Made by a program: the position numbers and the translations under genes | Source: Sphaeroforma sirkka | Taxonomy: Eukaryota > Opisthokonta > Ichthyosporea > Ichthyophonida | Direction of reading: 5' to 3' | NCBI GenBank assembly: GCA_001586965.3 | Contig: LUCW03002614.1 | Coordinates: 252,501 to 299,717, forward strand | DNA: 47,217 nt | Notes under the pieces: model-generated | Told to the model about the DNA's origin: nothing | Database searches by the model: none | The model's input: the letters and a program-made list of their open reading frames with translations, nothing else | Part shown: positions 1-13,683 of the stretch, piece after piece | Position numbering within the stretch: the stretch's first letter is position 1 | Layout of the letters: the number at the start of each line of letters is the position of its first letter

Positions 1-89
1 ACTCCACGCAAATGTCTTAAGTGGGCCCAATGTAAAACAAACACGGGAAAGACTTGCCGCAGCAAAATTTCATTGAGACCAGTATATAT

Positions 90-566
<477 letters not shown>

Positions 567-743
567 ATCTGGATTATTGGGGTGTTTGTACGCAGAAACG
601 TGGACAAGACCTGCCGCCAGGAAGATGTATGGAAACTGGTTATCACAAAAATATTGCATATGGAATATGGAGGTGTTTGTACGCAAGCCCTAAAGAACGC
701 AAAAACATGATTATGCTGACCAGATACCACTTATGAAACATAC

Positions 744-3700
744 CGAGACAGAATTCTTCGCAGCGAGGTATATGGAGTCTGAATCGGCATCGTAGAACAC
801 GCGCGGTGTTGACGTGGCGCTGCTATTGAGAGACTGTGTCGACAGTGTCTTGGCGCCACTTCGCATGTCCGTCACACTGAGCTGAGACCCTCTCTGTCGC
901 AAAATTCAATATTTAGTTCATTTAATCCCCGGCATTTTCGCTCAGGTCCTGTGCGTTAGTAGGCTTGATGGGTCGCAAGCTTCATGATATGATATACGTA
1001 ACCCTGCCCCAATCTGCCCAATTTCCAAGTCTTCCTCAGAACAGCGGTTCACGAAAGGCTTTAACAGAAAGCAGTGGACAGGGCAGATACCATAAAGTAT
1101 TCAGATAAATAGTAACAGTCATACTACCAGCGAGAAGCATAGCACTTGGCTGGGTTCGGGATAGCATTTAATGTGCCATATGGCAATGCTGAGACCTTTT
1201 CCCATGCTTTTGTAGAGCCAAGTACAACTGTGTGACCTCTGTTCGAAGCCTACACTTAACAATGTGACTGTGACTTGTTCTACCACCTGAACAACCCCGT
1301 ATACCCGCAAGCCCTTCGAACCTGTAAACCATTGCACGTTTATTCTTTCGTTTGTATCTGTCCCACCCCCTACATGAGCATCCGACGCTCCAATCACCGT
1401 CCAACACTTGCACCTTGGAGTACTCGATAGGATACACGTGTGAACAGCGGAAGCAATAGACTCCACCAACCTGTTTATCCAGATAAACCGTAGCCAACCC
1501 CTTGTTGTCGAACAGACCTCCCAGCCACACGACACGAGAGGGCTTGTGTTTGGTCTGTGCCCCCATCTTGCCACCACCCGGGATCATAGTCATGACTCGC
1601 TGGTTGCCACTGTTCACACGGATATCGTATATGCACACCCCTGCACAGGGAAAACACAGTTCGAATTGTGAATATGCCCCAAATACATGTGTGAGAGTAG
1701 TTGTTATGCGATCGTGTACTAGTAAGGCCTACTTCATTCCGCTCGAACTCGCCCGTGCGACGCAACTAAACACTTGCTACCAATCGGAAGTCCCAAATGA
1801 AAATGAGCCGTGTGAACAGAACATCCAATCGAGGATTGATGGACCTCTGCTCATAACATTTACCACTGATAGACGGGAATAAACCATTATTCGATTCTTT
1901 GTACTGCTGGCCATTTATACCTACCCATTATATACACCTACACATCGTCTTTTGTGTCTAGTATGACAGAAGCATAGACACAATCACCCATAAATTTAAT
2001 TCACCGTACTGCTGGCCATTCATACCTACCCAGTATATACACCTGCACATCGTCTTTTGTGTCTAGTATGACAGAAGCATAGACACAATCACCCGTAAAT
2101 TTAATTCACTGTACTGCTGGCCATTTATACCTACCCATTATATACACCTACACATCGTCATATGACACAAGCATAGACACGATCCCCCATAAATTCAATT
2201 CACTGTACTGCTGGCCATTTATACGTACCCATTATATACACCTACACATCGTCGTTTGTGTCTAGAAAGACACAAGCATAGACACGATCACCCATAAATT
2301 CAATTCACTGTACTGCTGGCCATTTATACCTACACATTATATACATCTACACATCGACTTTTGTGTCTACTATGACATAAGCATAGACACAATCACCCAT
2401 AAATTCAATTCACCGTACTGCTGGCTTTTTATACCTACCCATTGTATACACCTACACATCGTTGTTTGTGTTTACTATGCCAGAAGCATAGACACAATCA
2501 CCCATAAATTCAATTCACTGTACTGCTGGCTATTTATACCTACCCATTATATACACCTACACATCGTCTTTTGTGTCTAGTATGCCAGAAGCATAGACGC
2601 TACCATTCTTTCTGCATTGGAAATTAAGGTGTCCAATAGTACGACACAGCATGTGTGCCCATGTATGCGCTTATAGCTACGCCTACAGTGTATTCATAGA
2701 CAAACTCCTCACAAGCTAAAATACACAGCCACCATGGAACCATGATAGCACGTAATGGCACAGATGCACACACGCTTATGACGCCTGCACATATTCAATG
2801 CCTGGACACGTGTAGCTACCAAATGTAAGAAGAACACTCATCATGCATCTCCACGTACATCAATCATCCGTACGTTAGTATAATTACCTAGTTTGGAGTC
2901 GGTACAGGCCAACAGAGACCCATCGTAACTCCACGACAGAGAGTGTATATCGCCACCATCGTTCTCAGCGGTGCTCCCGGCCTTAATTGTGCACACTGTA
3001 TAGAGAGGTGAACAAGAAAAACCCAAATGCTGAGCAATTTGTTCAGCCGTCACTTCAATATAGTATCAGCTGTGATCAATACTACACGGGGTTTAGATTG
3101 TTTAAATTGAGCAAGGCATGATCATACGTGGTGCAGAGCAGGAAGGGCGAATCGACCTTTAGCAATTTGTCTACTAGAGAAACTTTTCGTTCAAACAAAG
3201 GCCCTGCCTCGTATCAACCATACGATAAAAACAAATGATATTCCAGGGTGGAGGAGCGAGGACTTCGAAGATAAGCGACACCAGCTGTCATGCACTGTAC
3301 TATACTCACCATCGTTCTGTGCAGAGCCCTGCACATCGTAGACACTGATCACATCGCCTCCCGCAGCTGTAAGCATGTGATTGGCCGTGGTGTGCCATTG
3401 CAAAATCTCTTTTGCACACCCGTCACCAGCTATCACCAAAGCAGGCTCCGCTTTATCCCACGCACTACACGCACTGTCAGGGTCTGTGCCAGGAGTTTGC
3501 CAAAGCTTGACGGCAACATCTCCACCACACGAGGCTAGAAGGTTGGACTGGTAAGGGGCGAACTGTATGTCGTTGATCGGTTGATTGTGTGCACTCACAT
3601 GTGATGCGGTGTTCGCCTCGGAAGGGCCGCTCAAGGGGATAAGCGATATCGATCTACCTGATTATGGGAAATAGGTATAAAATCGATGTCTTTTAGTATT

Positions 3701-3771
3701 CATGGACTAAACAACAGGAGAGATATAACACTTGCATCTAAAGTATATGAGTTTGAGTCGTATATATATCA

Positions 3772-3866
<95 letters not shown>

Positions 3867-3896
3867 ATATATATATACATATATATACATACATGC

Positions 3897-3957
<61 letters not shown>

Positions 3958-3996
3958 ACGTGTGTGTGCTTATATATATATATATATATATATGCC

Positions 3997-4029
<33 letters not shown>

Positions 4030-4167
4030 TAAAATATACATATATATATATATATACATATGATATGATGATTATGATGATGATTGTATTGTGTGTGTGC
4101 GCATGTATATGTATGTATTGTATGATGACGTGCGTGTATTGTGTAATGTGTATATGTATATATACCA

Positions 4168-4238
<71 letters not shown>

Positions 4239-4834
4239 TAATGGATACTATGATGTCCCGTGATTGCGTGATGCGTGGCAATATGTGTGTTTATTTTTTT
4301 TCCTTATATATATAAATAACATACGTATGATTGTGATGATGTGTGTGCCTGTGCAACGTATGTGAGGGTGTGTATTGTATATGTGCCAAACTATGTTATG
4401 CAGATATGGATATGATTATGTATTATATGATTATACACACCGAGGTATATATATATATATGTGGCTAATATATATATAATTACTTATGATGATGATGACT
4501 GGTGTACGTGTATGTACGGCACGTGTATGTATTGAAATGTACGCATATATATATATGTATATAATATATATATATATATAATATATATATTACAATATAT
4601 AATAATAATAATATATATATATGTATATAATATATAATAATATAATAAGTATTATGACATATTACAATATATTTATTGATGATAGATTTATATGCATATA
4701 ATAATATATATATATATATATGGCAATATATAATAATATATATTAATGTACATATATATATATATATATAATACAAATGCATAAATATATATATATATGT
4801 ATAGCATATATATATAATAATTTACATATTATAT

Positions 4835-4930
<96 letters not shown>

Positions 4931-5341
4931 TAATGCACATATATATATATATTATATATGTGATATTGATGATGATGATGATGATGTGATGATGTGTGTG
5001 TGTGTGTGTGTGTGTGAGAGAGTGTGTGTGTGTATGTATGTATATATATATTAGAGAATACATACATAAACATAAAATTACATGTTTATCTATATAAACA
5101 TATGATTATGCAAAAAGCAGAGTAATAGACTATATATCAGAATAAGCACTTTATTGCAAGTTAATCGACTCAGTTAATTTTAGCACTACTCACCGCCTGC
5201 AGTAGAACACGCTATGTGACTGAGAGAAGCGGATATGCCGTTTGCCACAGCGGGTACTGGGGCAGTAGCGATGTCAATGGTGTGAGGGTAGACATGCTCT
5301 CGTGGTGATGTGTTTATAAATTTGGATTTCCTAAACGCCAT
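744..5341 (-). CDS. Coronin-family WD-repeat protein (coronin-7-like), 5' part, five exons
   Basis: Coronins are beta-propeller proteins that bind actin or, for the coronin-7 type, act in Golgi traffic. Exons on the minus strand are 5341-5194, 3657-3310, 2995-2888, 1640-1471 and 893-744. Each junction has an AG acceptor and GT donor, with phases 1,1,1,0,0 matching across introns, giving 308 codons. Exon 1 starts MAFRKSKF, close to the coronin N-terminal signature. VKLWQTPG (residues 99-106), [24 protein letters not shown] and KPSRVVWLG follow the order of coronin propeller blades; [15 protein letters not shown] matches the FYDPDT..LYLAGKG strand. Similarity is best to the coronin-7 type (VKLW.LPG). 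Intron 1 (about 1.5 kb) is nearly all TA microsatellite and intron 3 holds a 105-bp tandem repeat. The remaining exons should lie beyond base 1. The family is secure; the coronin-7 subtype is inferred. Confidence 0.82.
1901..2600. repeat. 105-bp tandem repeat, about 6.7 copies, with hairpin
   Basis: Copies begin near 1901, 2006, 2111, 2204, 2310, 2415 and 2520 with GTACTGCTGGC. The unit is 105 bp except the third, which has lost about 12 bp. Most units contain TTGTGTCTA followed about 14 bases later by TAGACACAA, a 9-bp inverted repeat able to form a stem. The array lies wholly inside coronin intron 3 (1641-2887). Confidence 0.93.
3762..4236. repeat. (TA)n microsatellite in coronin intron 1
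   Basis: Long alternating TA with occasional TATATGCATA, GTGTGT and GATGATGATG interruptions. It occupies the part of coronin intron 1 nearest exon 2. Confidence 0.95.
4441..5055. repeat. (TA)n/(TG)n microsatellite in coronin intron 1
   Basis: Second block of TA-rich simple sequence with TAATAATAA, GATGATGATG and GTGTGTGT tracts, ending about 130 bp before the splice donor of coronin exon 1. No coding potential. Confidence 0.95.
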
Positions 5342-5701
5342 CCTTCACTACTTGGATATTCAACTAGCTAATAACCGCAGCTGTGTGGTTATGCATGTAA
5401 ACACATTTACAAAAATATATATATAATGATTGAAATGTAAATATTTATTTATTTTTCAACAGTGATTTATAAAGGGATCAGAATTGAAAGAGTGTATCGA
5501 GCTGCACGGTAAATACCACACCTTGGGCGCATAGTACTTATGGCAAGCCTTCAATAGCGTAGTGTGAACAGTGGGGGCAAGAGAATGAAGCGGCAACAAA
5601 CATCGTATATACATATACGATTATGATTTGAGGACTCGCATATTACCAATAATTATTAGTTGATATCTTTGCAAATAGATCGAAAATTGCCTGCCTGTGC
5701 G
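5342..5701. promoter_or_regulatory. Shared 5' region between the coronin and TADA1 genes
   Basis: These 360 bp separate the two divergent start codons: coronin ATG at 5341 on the minus strand and TADA1 ATG at 5702 on the plus strand. The sequence is AT-rich and includes a (TA)4 run near 5417 and TATTTATTTATTTTT near 5444. No conserved promoter element can be named with confidence. A bidirectional promoter is inferred from geometry alone. Confidence 0.5.
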
Positions 5702-6350
5702 ATGGAAACTAATAGTGCGCGTGCGGAGGCACGCCATCTTAAAGCTCAACTCGACGAATGTCTGGGACTAAAGGCTGAGCGATACTGGAAACTTTGTAGA
5801 GAATTTCACACAGAAAACACACTGACGAAGAGAACATTCGATGAGAGTGTCAGTACGTTACTCAAGGATGTGGCCATTAGTGTATCTGATATGACTGTTA
5901 GTGATGAGAAGGGTCGATCTGGTATGGATATAAGCACAAAAGATAGTGGTGGAGATGCACAGCATCCCGATGTATGTAAAGAAAATACGGAGGAGGAGGA
6001 AGGGAGTATGGTAGATGGAAGGGCGCTACACAACCGATTTGTTATGGCCGTATTGAAGAGTGCACAGATATCACAACAGAATTACAGAAAGCGAGCTACT
6101 GATATGCAAGAGGCCTCTAAGAGAAGACTGCTCGACAATTCTTCCAAAACTGTACTTGAACCGAATGACGCGACCAAAGGTATATACCTTTCTGTGACAT
6201 ATATGTCGTATTTGAATATGAATCTCGAACCTTTCAAATCGTGTCTTAAATACACAGCCACAAGCTGTTGTAAATAAATGTTTCACATCCATGTATTCAT
6301 ATAAAGATATTCTATGCATATTTATTCCGCCCCTAAACGAGTTGATATAT

Positions 6351-6449
<99 letters not shown>

Positions 6450-6974
6450 TATTATATATATACATATATGCATGTATGCATGCATGCATGCATGCAATGC
6501 ACGCACATATATATATATATATAATATATATATAATATATATGCATATATATATATATATATATATTAATGTACGTATGCAATGTATGTAATATGCACGC
6601 ACACGTACGTATGCATGCATGCACATGTATGTGCATGTATATATATGTATAATATATACATTATAACCAATATTGCGTGATGACATTGTGTGATGCGCAT
6701 GTGCGCGTGCATGCATCTGTGCGCATCCACCGCATGCGCACGTATGTATGTACGTGCGTATTGATATATATATATATATGTATGTATGTATGTACATATA
6801 CGAATATATCCATATACGTATTAATGTGATGATGCATGTGTGCAAAGATGTGTATATGTATATACATATACGCACGTATGTACGTACGCAACGCACGTGT
6901 ATTTATATATAAATATATATACGGCATATATATATGTGTGTGTGTTTTTTAGCACGTGTGTGTGCGTGTATGTA

Positions 6975-7035
<61 letters not shown>

Positions 7036-10000
7036 ATATGGATATATATATATATACGGGTATGTCGGAGTGTGGGTGGCCCTCGGTGTGCTCATTTCGG
7101 AGAGTTAGCTTTGGCGGTGAGCTGGTGTGTTAGTGTGTGTGCCAATTTATTTTCGTGTCTTTATTTTTTTTATGTATGCTTGTCCTTTGGTGAGTCTCGC
7201 TTATTTTGATGCAAATTGCTATTTGTAGCTATATTCCAATTGCGTTCATTTATATCTGAAAATGTTGTTTTATTGACCTGTTTCTGTACTGTGCTTAAGG
7301 GTGCCGCTGCAGCATGTACATAGGCTCCTGTTCATTCTTCCACACATCCGTCTAAACAGCGCAGTATGACGTTCATTCCGTTGGTGCAATCGTATTGATA
7401 TATACCTCATAAGCCAATGTATCTAACTAGTACAATCGATCGTTATATCATTCTTTATGAGAGTCCAACTTTGCATGGATCCTATAGTGTGTGCAAATCT
7501 CCACCAGCCCGGTGGCTTGTACTTAGTTCTTGGGGCCACACTCGAACTGCGCTGACAGCGTATTAATCCAACATTGCTACGCCGCTGTCGCATTTTATTA
7601 TTCTTAAGAATGTATGACCTGCATCGCTACCCATAATAGGAAGCTGCAAGAAACGGAGGAGGATGTCACAGGGAGAATCCACTGCTGGGGCCTCTCCTTT
7701 GCGTATTAGACTGCCATTCACGCCTGCAACTGGTCATAAGAGCGAAGATTTCTCCTCCGCAATACCCCACAGTATGTTCACGCCCGAGTGTTGTTGATTG
7801 CGCTGGCCTACTTACATTTGCGCATACCCTTGACCAGTGCGATGTAACTGGCAAGGAGTGCACAATAGAGATAAAGTGCAAGTATATTGCTATTCCTGCC
7901 CATGTCTTCTGCACCGTGCTCTCTCGCTTTTATCTGCTTCTGTCGTCATAGTTTGACCTTTTGCTAACCTTTATTCTTTTTGCGTTGCTTCATTTCAGCT
8001 GGGCTGAACGGTGCGACATCAGCGTCGTCGAGAGGGTCTGGGAAGAGTATAGCGAGTGACTCTGGGAGCAGTAACAAGACTGGCGCCGAAGTCAAAAGGA
8101 CTAAAAGCTCGCTGAGTACGCACAAAAATGGTGTGTCAGTTGGAACTTCGAATCGTTCGCTCGCTGAAACCATACCTATTATAAACACATATTTTAAAAT
8201 GATTTCGAAGAAAAGGGACAGAAAGAAGGGTGCACTAGAAAGCAATTGTATAAACGACGAGACCTCATACCCCACTTCTATCTTACATACCGACTCAAAT
8301 GCAGGCACGAATGGAGGTGCCAGTGCTACCAAAGGAACCATACTAGCCGGCACCGCTGATGCGTCGTCTGTTGGGTCGATCAAGTCAAGCCCTCAGTCCC
8401 AACATATCAAACCCGAGCCTGCCACAACATCACTGGATAACAGGGGTGCCAAACAGCTGGGTTTGTCTCACACAGCAGGCAGTGGTGGTACAGGTAGACA
8501 GGCTTCAACTGATACTTCGAGGCGTGATCAAGATTGCCTACCGGGGAACGGAACGGCCGCTGCGATAACTAGCACGAACACAAGTAGTGTTGGTGGTCTG
8601 GGAACATCAGCTAGTTCGGACTTAAGTACGGCGCTGAGTACTGTGCCATTGGCGACTGCTTCCCCTGCTCCACCTACACCTGAGTCTACGACTAATACTA
8701 CCATGCCTACAAAAAGTGGGGGCAAGCGCAAGAAGCCGGCCAACAAGCAAATAGGCGGGAAAGGTGGTGGAAAAGGCTCGGCAAACAAACAAATGGGCGG
8801 GAAGGGCGGTACAGGTAAGCAAGTAAGTGGAAAAGGGGGGGGCAAAGGGTCCTCTCCAAGCGGTGCGCAAGCGGGAAGTAAAAGCGCTGGGAAATGCTCG
8901 GGGAAGCAGGGGAACCAGAATGCAAAGCACAAGGATAAAGACAAGGGGAAGGGGAAGGAAGCAGAGATCATTGGTAGTACCCGTGACAGTATAGTGAGTT
9001 CCATAAGTGCTAGTACGATTCAGCGCCCCGTCTGCGACCGAGAGAGCTTTGTCATGGCAGCCGAACCGTTTGGACCAGTCGCAGACGCTGGTGGCAGATT
9101 CGTGAGTGTGCCGGTGAAGAATAGTCTGATCGATATACTCAAACCTGAGAAGCGTGTGACGACGAGTGAAGCCTCGTTGCTGGAAGCGTTGCACACAAAG
9201 GTGGGCTGTGCGATTGTGCTTGGAGCTTGATTATACGTAACGCGTGCGTGCTCGTGGTGTTTTGTTCAAATTGATGGGAAGATGTTATATCTCATCTGTG
9301 TGGGATTATTCTGTCCTCTCGGTGGTGCTTGCTCGTGTGTATACACCAATGGCCGAATGTAGCTTAGACAAAAGGACTCGTCATATATGTGTGGTTAATG
9401 GGTTCCTGTGTGTAGTCCGTGAACATATTCTGTGTATGTCTTTGATAGATAGAAGCACATAGATACGTATCCAAAAGAATATTCATTTGCAATACAAGTT
9501 AATTGGACGATATAACAACCGGCACATGAATATTAATAGTACGTGCGAACTGACTCAATACAAAGTGAACATGTGCATTCGTCCAGAGATCGGTAAACAT
9601 TTGGATCAAGTCCTCGATGAACTATTGCTTGTTCTTCCGTATAGACATGTGGATACGCGCATGGTATATGTATCTGCTATATACCCATTCTTATCTGTAT
9701 CCACGGCTAGATGTTCATAGTATTCAAAAAAGTCGATGTTTGTTTGTATGTATATATGCTGTTCTGTCTAAAAGTTCGTGGCTATGTGATGGCTATGTGA
9801 GATTCATACACAATCTCAACGAACATGACCTTTCCCAATTGTTCAAATGGTATATCCATGTGTGTGTGTATATTCATCCACCACCTGCCTCCATCAGTGA
9901 CAATACACCTATCTATATGTGATTCGTTGATTTTCTGTGTTTTTTATTAGATTCTTCTTTGATCGTGCTCGAAAATGAAATCCTTCCTATTTCGTTATTG

Positions 10001-13000
10001 TTTCGTCTTGGCAGAATCTTATCCTTGAAATTTCTCTTACATGATCATTCTTTTCCCACATTTATCGATTCAGGATGGATTCGTCACACTCAGAGACTCG
10101 CTCCCAAAGCGCAGTCAAGCTTCAAATTTGGGACTTGATGAAGCAGATACTACCATCACTAATTCTACACTAAATACCTCGACTCTACCGTCAGCTACGG
10201 TGTCCAGGAATGGTTCATCGTCCACTTTGTCACCGAATGTGCCGCCCAAAGGCAACCCTAGTGATTCTTCAAATAAGCAACCGAGGCCACAGGATGCAAC
10301 AATCATCCCTGGTAAAGGCACAAATGCGAACTCGGCAGTAATTAGTATAAGTAAAACAAAGAAAGAAGGTGAGCAGCCGAACGGCTCGGCAGACGAGATC
10401 ACGCAACAGGAAGTGTTGGAAATGCTTACCAACAAAGGACATATACCCGCGCCATGGCAGGATCAGGCGGACGCGCAATTGGCTTACAAGTACGCGCAAA
10501 TAACAGCAGCGGAGGGAAAGGTCACCGAACGGTTGGCTGGCAATCCACGATCGCTTGCACCAGCCATTTCCGCATTGGAGCGCGAGAGGGAGAGGGCAAG
10601 GCTGATGGAGCGGGATAGGAAGCAAGCTATCCAGGATGAGAAAGATGAGCTTCTTCTGTGCACCGATACACTGGTCATACCGGGGAGGGGTAGCAAGGCT
10701 CTCATCAAGCGCATGCAGGCGATGGCTGTGCAGAATGGGCTGGCAGGTGGGTGCGATGATGCTGCATTCGGCGTCATGGCGGATGCTGTACGAACGCATC
10801 TGAAAACCATCATGCGGTCGTGTCTATCACTGAAGGTGAAGGCTATGAACGATATCGGTGTGAGTCGTATGGAGCGCCTGTACAGACCCGCGCGGTGTGC
10901 ACGTGCGTTTACACGCAGCAGCTATGCGGAAAAGGGCGGGGCGACTGGTAGTATGGAGGACGTGAGTGCTGCGTTCAACAGCACAGATTTAGGTGGCACT
11001 TCTGGCCTGGGGGGTATCGGAGTGGATGATATGGGATTGGTAGGTAACATGTCAGACGTCGGTCTTGGGCTGGATCTTAGCGACGTGTCTATGGGTGGAT
11101 TTGACATGGAAACCATAAACATGGGCCTTGGAATGGGTCTGGGCATGGTATTGGGTATGGGGATTGAGCCGAACGCAGGGTTGAATATGGGCGTCAGCGG
11201 TATGGGACTTAGTAATATGGGGTTGGGGGATATGGGGACTTTCAACGGTGTTGGTATGGGGGTCGGATTGGGTAGAATAAACGCGTATGGCGGTGTGGAT
11301 GTAGGACTGACCAATAATTTGTCGCATATGTCGAACACTGGCAGCTTGAGTGCCCTGGATGGTCTGGTAAGTATCCCGGGGCAAGGTCTGGGTGCGATGA
11401 ATAATCCAAGTAAAAGCAGTGGGGGTTCTGGTTTGCAAGTTGGTTTAGATGGGGGTTTCGTCGGAATGAACTTCTCATCCGATTATATGAATACTAATAA
11501 TCCCTTGCCAGTGAACGGTAGCAACGACACCATGTATATGTCTATTCTTGGCGACGGACAAATGGGTAATCTGAGGCTGAGTGGCACAACCAACACCAGT
11601 ATGAGTGGTTTAAATACAAATTATGACTCGCCAGCTAGTTCGACCAGCCCTGTCCCGCCGTCTAACATGCCTACTAAAAGCCCTCAGACCTCGCTGCTGA
11701 GCTTGGGCGGGGTGGGGGAATCGAACCTGGATACAATTAGAAATATGAGTGCGGCGATGCAGATGAACAGCACCAACATCAATCTGAGCACTTCACGGGA
11801 TAACCGCGGTAAAGCGCTCAGACACGCCAGTACTCAGCCCTCGATCTTCGCGGATGGGTCTGCACTGGATGGCTTGACCTACGGTACCCCTTCTGCCGAC
11901 ACCAGTCGTGTCATCAGTCGGATGGGTAGTCTCAATCTGCAACGTAGTAATAGCATGTCGCTCACTACCGCCATGCGCCTGAACCCTGGCAGTATAGGCA
12001 ATACAGTGACAACACCTGCAGAGCGGGCCCTGTCGTCATTCGGCAGTGCCGTTGTGGGTGGGTTTGAACTTAGTGAGGGTCTGAGATTTGATAGCATTAA
12101 ATCTGCGACCGGAACAGTCACATCTACTGGTGTAAATAATGCGGATGGCAACCTTACTACCGCCGCAGGTGTTGGATTTCAGTCTCAGTCACCGATGCTG
12201 GATCTGGGAAGAATCAGTATGAGCGGTAGCACGAACCCTTCCACACTTGGCCTGGCATCTACAGCGGGGTATTTCCACTCCCCTAATCCACCCTCGCCCA
12301 ACCAGTTTAAAAGCACAAACAACATCGGCACCGGCAATGTGACATCTTTGGGTGTGAGCATGCCAGGTTCTAACCATCCCGACAATACAACACTGTTTTC
12401 TCCGACGCCCTCAAGTACATCAGCCAACAGTGGAGGCGCGGGTGTAATCAATAGTGGACTGAAGAAGAATACCACGATGGGATATAAGAACTCGTCCATT
12501 ATAGCAGGAATTGCACAGACACCAACAAATACACCAAACAGTGAAGAGGTCAAGAACAATGATGATGAGCGAAATTCTGAAGGTTGGGGGCGTTTACAAC
12601 CCGTCGGACCTATCTGCCTCGAAGATCTGCTGTCCACTTTCCAAGGTTGGTAAAACAATGTGCTCTGCGCAATACAGGCTCGACATCAATTCCTTCAAAA
12701 CATGCTGTATCTTTATCGCTTTGTATACACTGGCATGTCCACATACCTCTGCCTTCTCGCACATATTCCCTGCACCTCCAATCGCTAGGGTGTATAAGAT
12801 GATGTCTGCCTATTTCTTCTGTCGACCACTTACTATCCATCCGCTAACATTCGAAGAGAAAAAAGGTATCATGCGTGATTTTTCGAGTATCTAATTCGTG
12901 CCAATATATTTATTTCAATATATTTATTTCATACCATACAGTATATCCGCATCTGCGTGGGGACAATCAATTGAGTTGCGAGCGACTTCTTTCACAGCTG

Positions 13001-13012
13001 TGGCAAGTATGA
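5702..13012 (+). CDS. TADA1: SAGA-complex subunit TADA1/Hfi1-like protein (SAGA-Tad1 family), greatly enlarged
   Basis: TADA1 (yeast Hfi1/Ada1) is a structural subunit of the nuclear SAGA histone-acetyltransferase coactivator. Exons are 5702-6179, 7999-9200, 10074-12645 and 12942-13012. Phases 1,0,1 match and the total is 4323 nt, a predicted 1440 residues. Residues about 10-45 (LKAQL...YWKLCREF) and 108-122 ([14 protein letters not shown]) match the N-terminal half of the family domain. Residues about 750-810 ([14 protein letters not shown], then a helix with [14 protein letters not shown]) match its second half (human LKLCSHTMMLPTRG...). The C-terminus ([11 protein letters not shown], then CERLLSQLW in exon 4) matches the final helices (MYDLFEAL...IERIITKLW). 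Between these lie Ser/Thr-rich sequence, a Gly/Lys-rich basic stretch (about 397-480) and a Gly/Met-rich stretch (about 862-965). Human TADA1 is about 335 residues. The first ATG is used; exon 4 is short, so the 3' end is slightly less certain. Intron 1 holds a large TA array. Confidence 0.82.
6346..7057. repeat. Microsatellite and purine-pyrimidine simple sequence in TADA1 intron 1
   Basis: Starts with about 100 bp of pure (TA)n, then repeats of CATG/TGCA/CGTA type alternating purine-pyrimidine sequence and (TG)n. It lies in the 1.8-kb intron between TADA1 exons 1 and 2. The remainder of that intron (7058-7998) shows nothing recognisable except a strong acceptor before 7999. Confidence 0.93.
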
Positions 13013-13683
13013 TGGATGTCTAATCCATCTATCTACCTTATAGAACTCGGGCGGAACTTGCTCGCTGTCATACTACGGGACTACCGGCAGGCAAAATTAG
13101 AGATGCTCAGAACAATCAGAATACGAAGTGGCGATGGTCTCGCTTTTGTCCTACTAGTCGTCTGGACTTAGCTGTCGTATCTTCAACCCATATTTTCAAG
13201 GTGCTGTGATGAATGCCAACATACCCCTATTTTCATTACATCCGCAGACACGCTGAAGGTTCTCCCTGAAATCGCATAGCGCTATTGCATTTGCAAATGC
13301 CTGCTAGACAAAGTAGTGAAGCATCGTTCGCGCAACCGCTTTAAACTCGTACCACATATCTTTTTGAAATGATGGCATAACTTTACGAACCAGTCGTCGC
13401 TAAACGATACTTTAAAGTTGCGAATGTGCTTCCAGTGCAAAATCTGCTCAAAGATGCTGCACCGACAGTCGCATGGCGTGTGGCAAGCAGTATACTATTA
13501 TAATGACAATTAGATGTATTATTGGATAGTATATGTGTACGACGCAGATTATACATAAGACCTATGATTCACGCAATTTGCTAATAATCTAGCAGCAATA
13601 ACTCTTCCGTCTGCGTATCTTGCGTAACTACCAAAATGAAAGTGCGTTTGCTGAGTCGATATAAGGTTTACGCTGCTCTGATA
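13013..13683. other. Intergenic, no gene recognised
   Basis: Unique sequence between the TADA1 stop codon and the start of the BTG duplication. No long ORF, RNA gene or repeat was found. It presumably holds the TADA1 3' UTR. Confidence 0.6.

Noticed and set aside
1901..2600. CRISPR-like array of direct repeats
   Set aside because: The units are contiguous 105-bp tandem copies without unique spacers, in a eukaryotic intron.
8528..9194. Long antisense ORFs opposite TADA1 exons 2 and 3
   Set aside because: They are shadows of biased codon use in the low-complexity sense frame; the Pro/Leu-rich translations have no domains.
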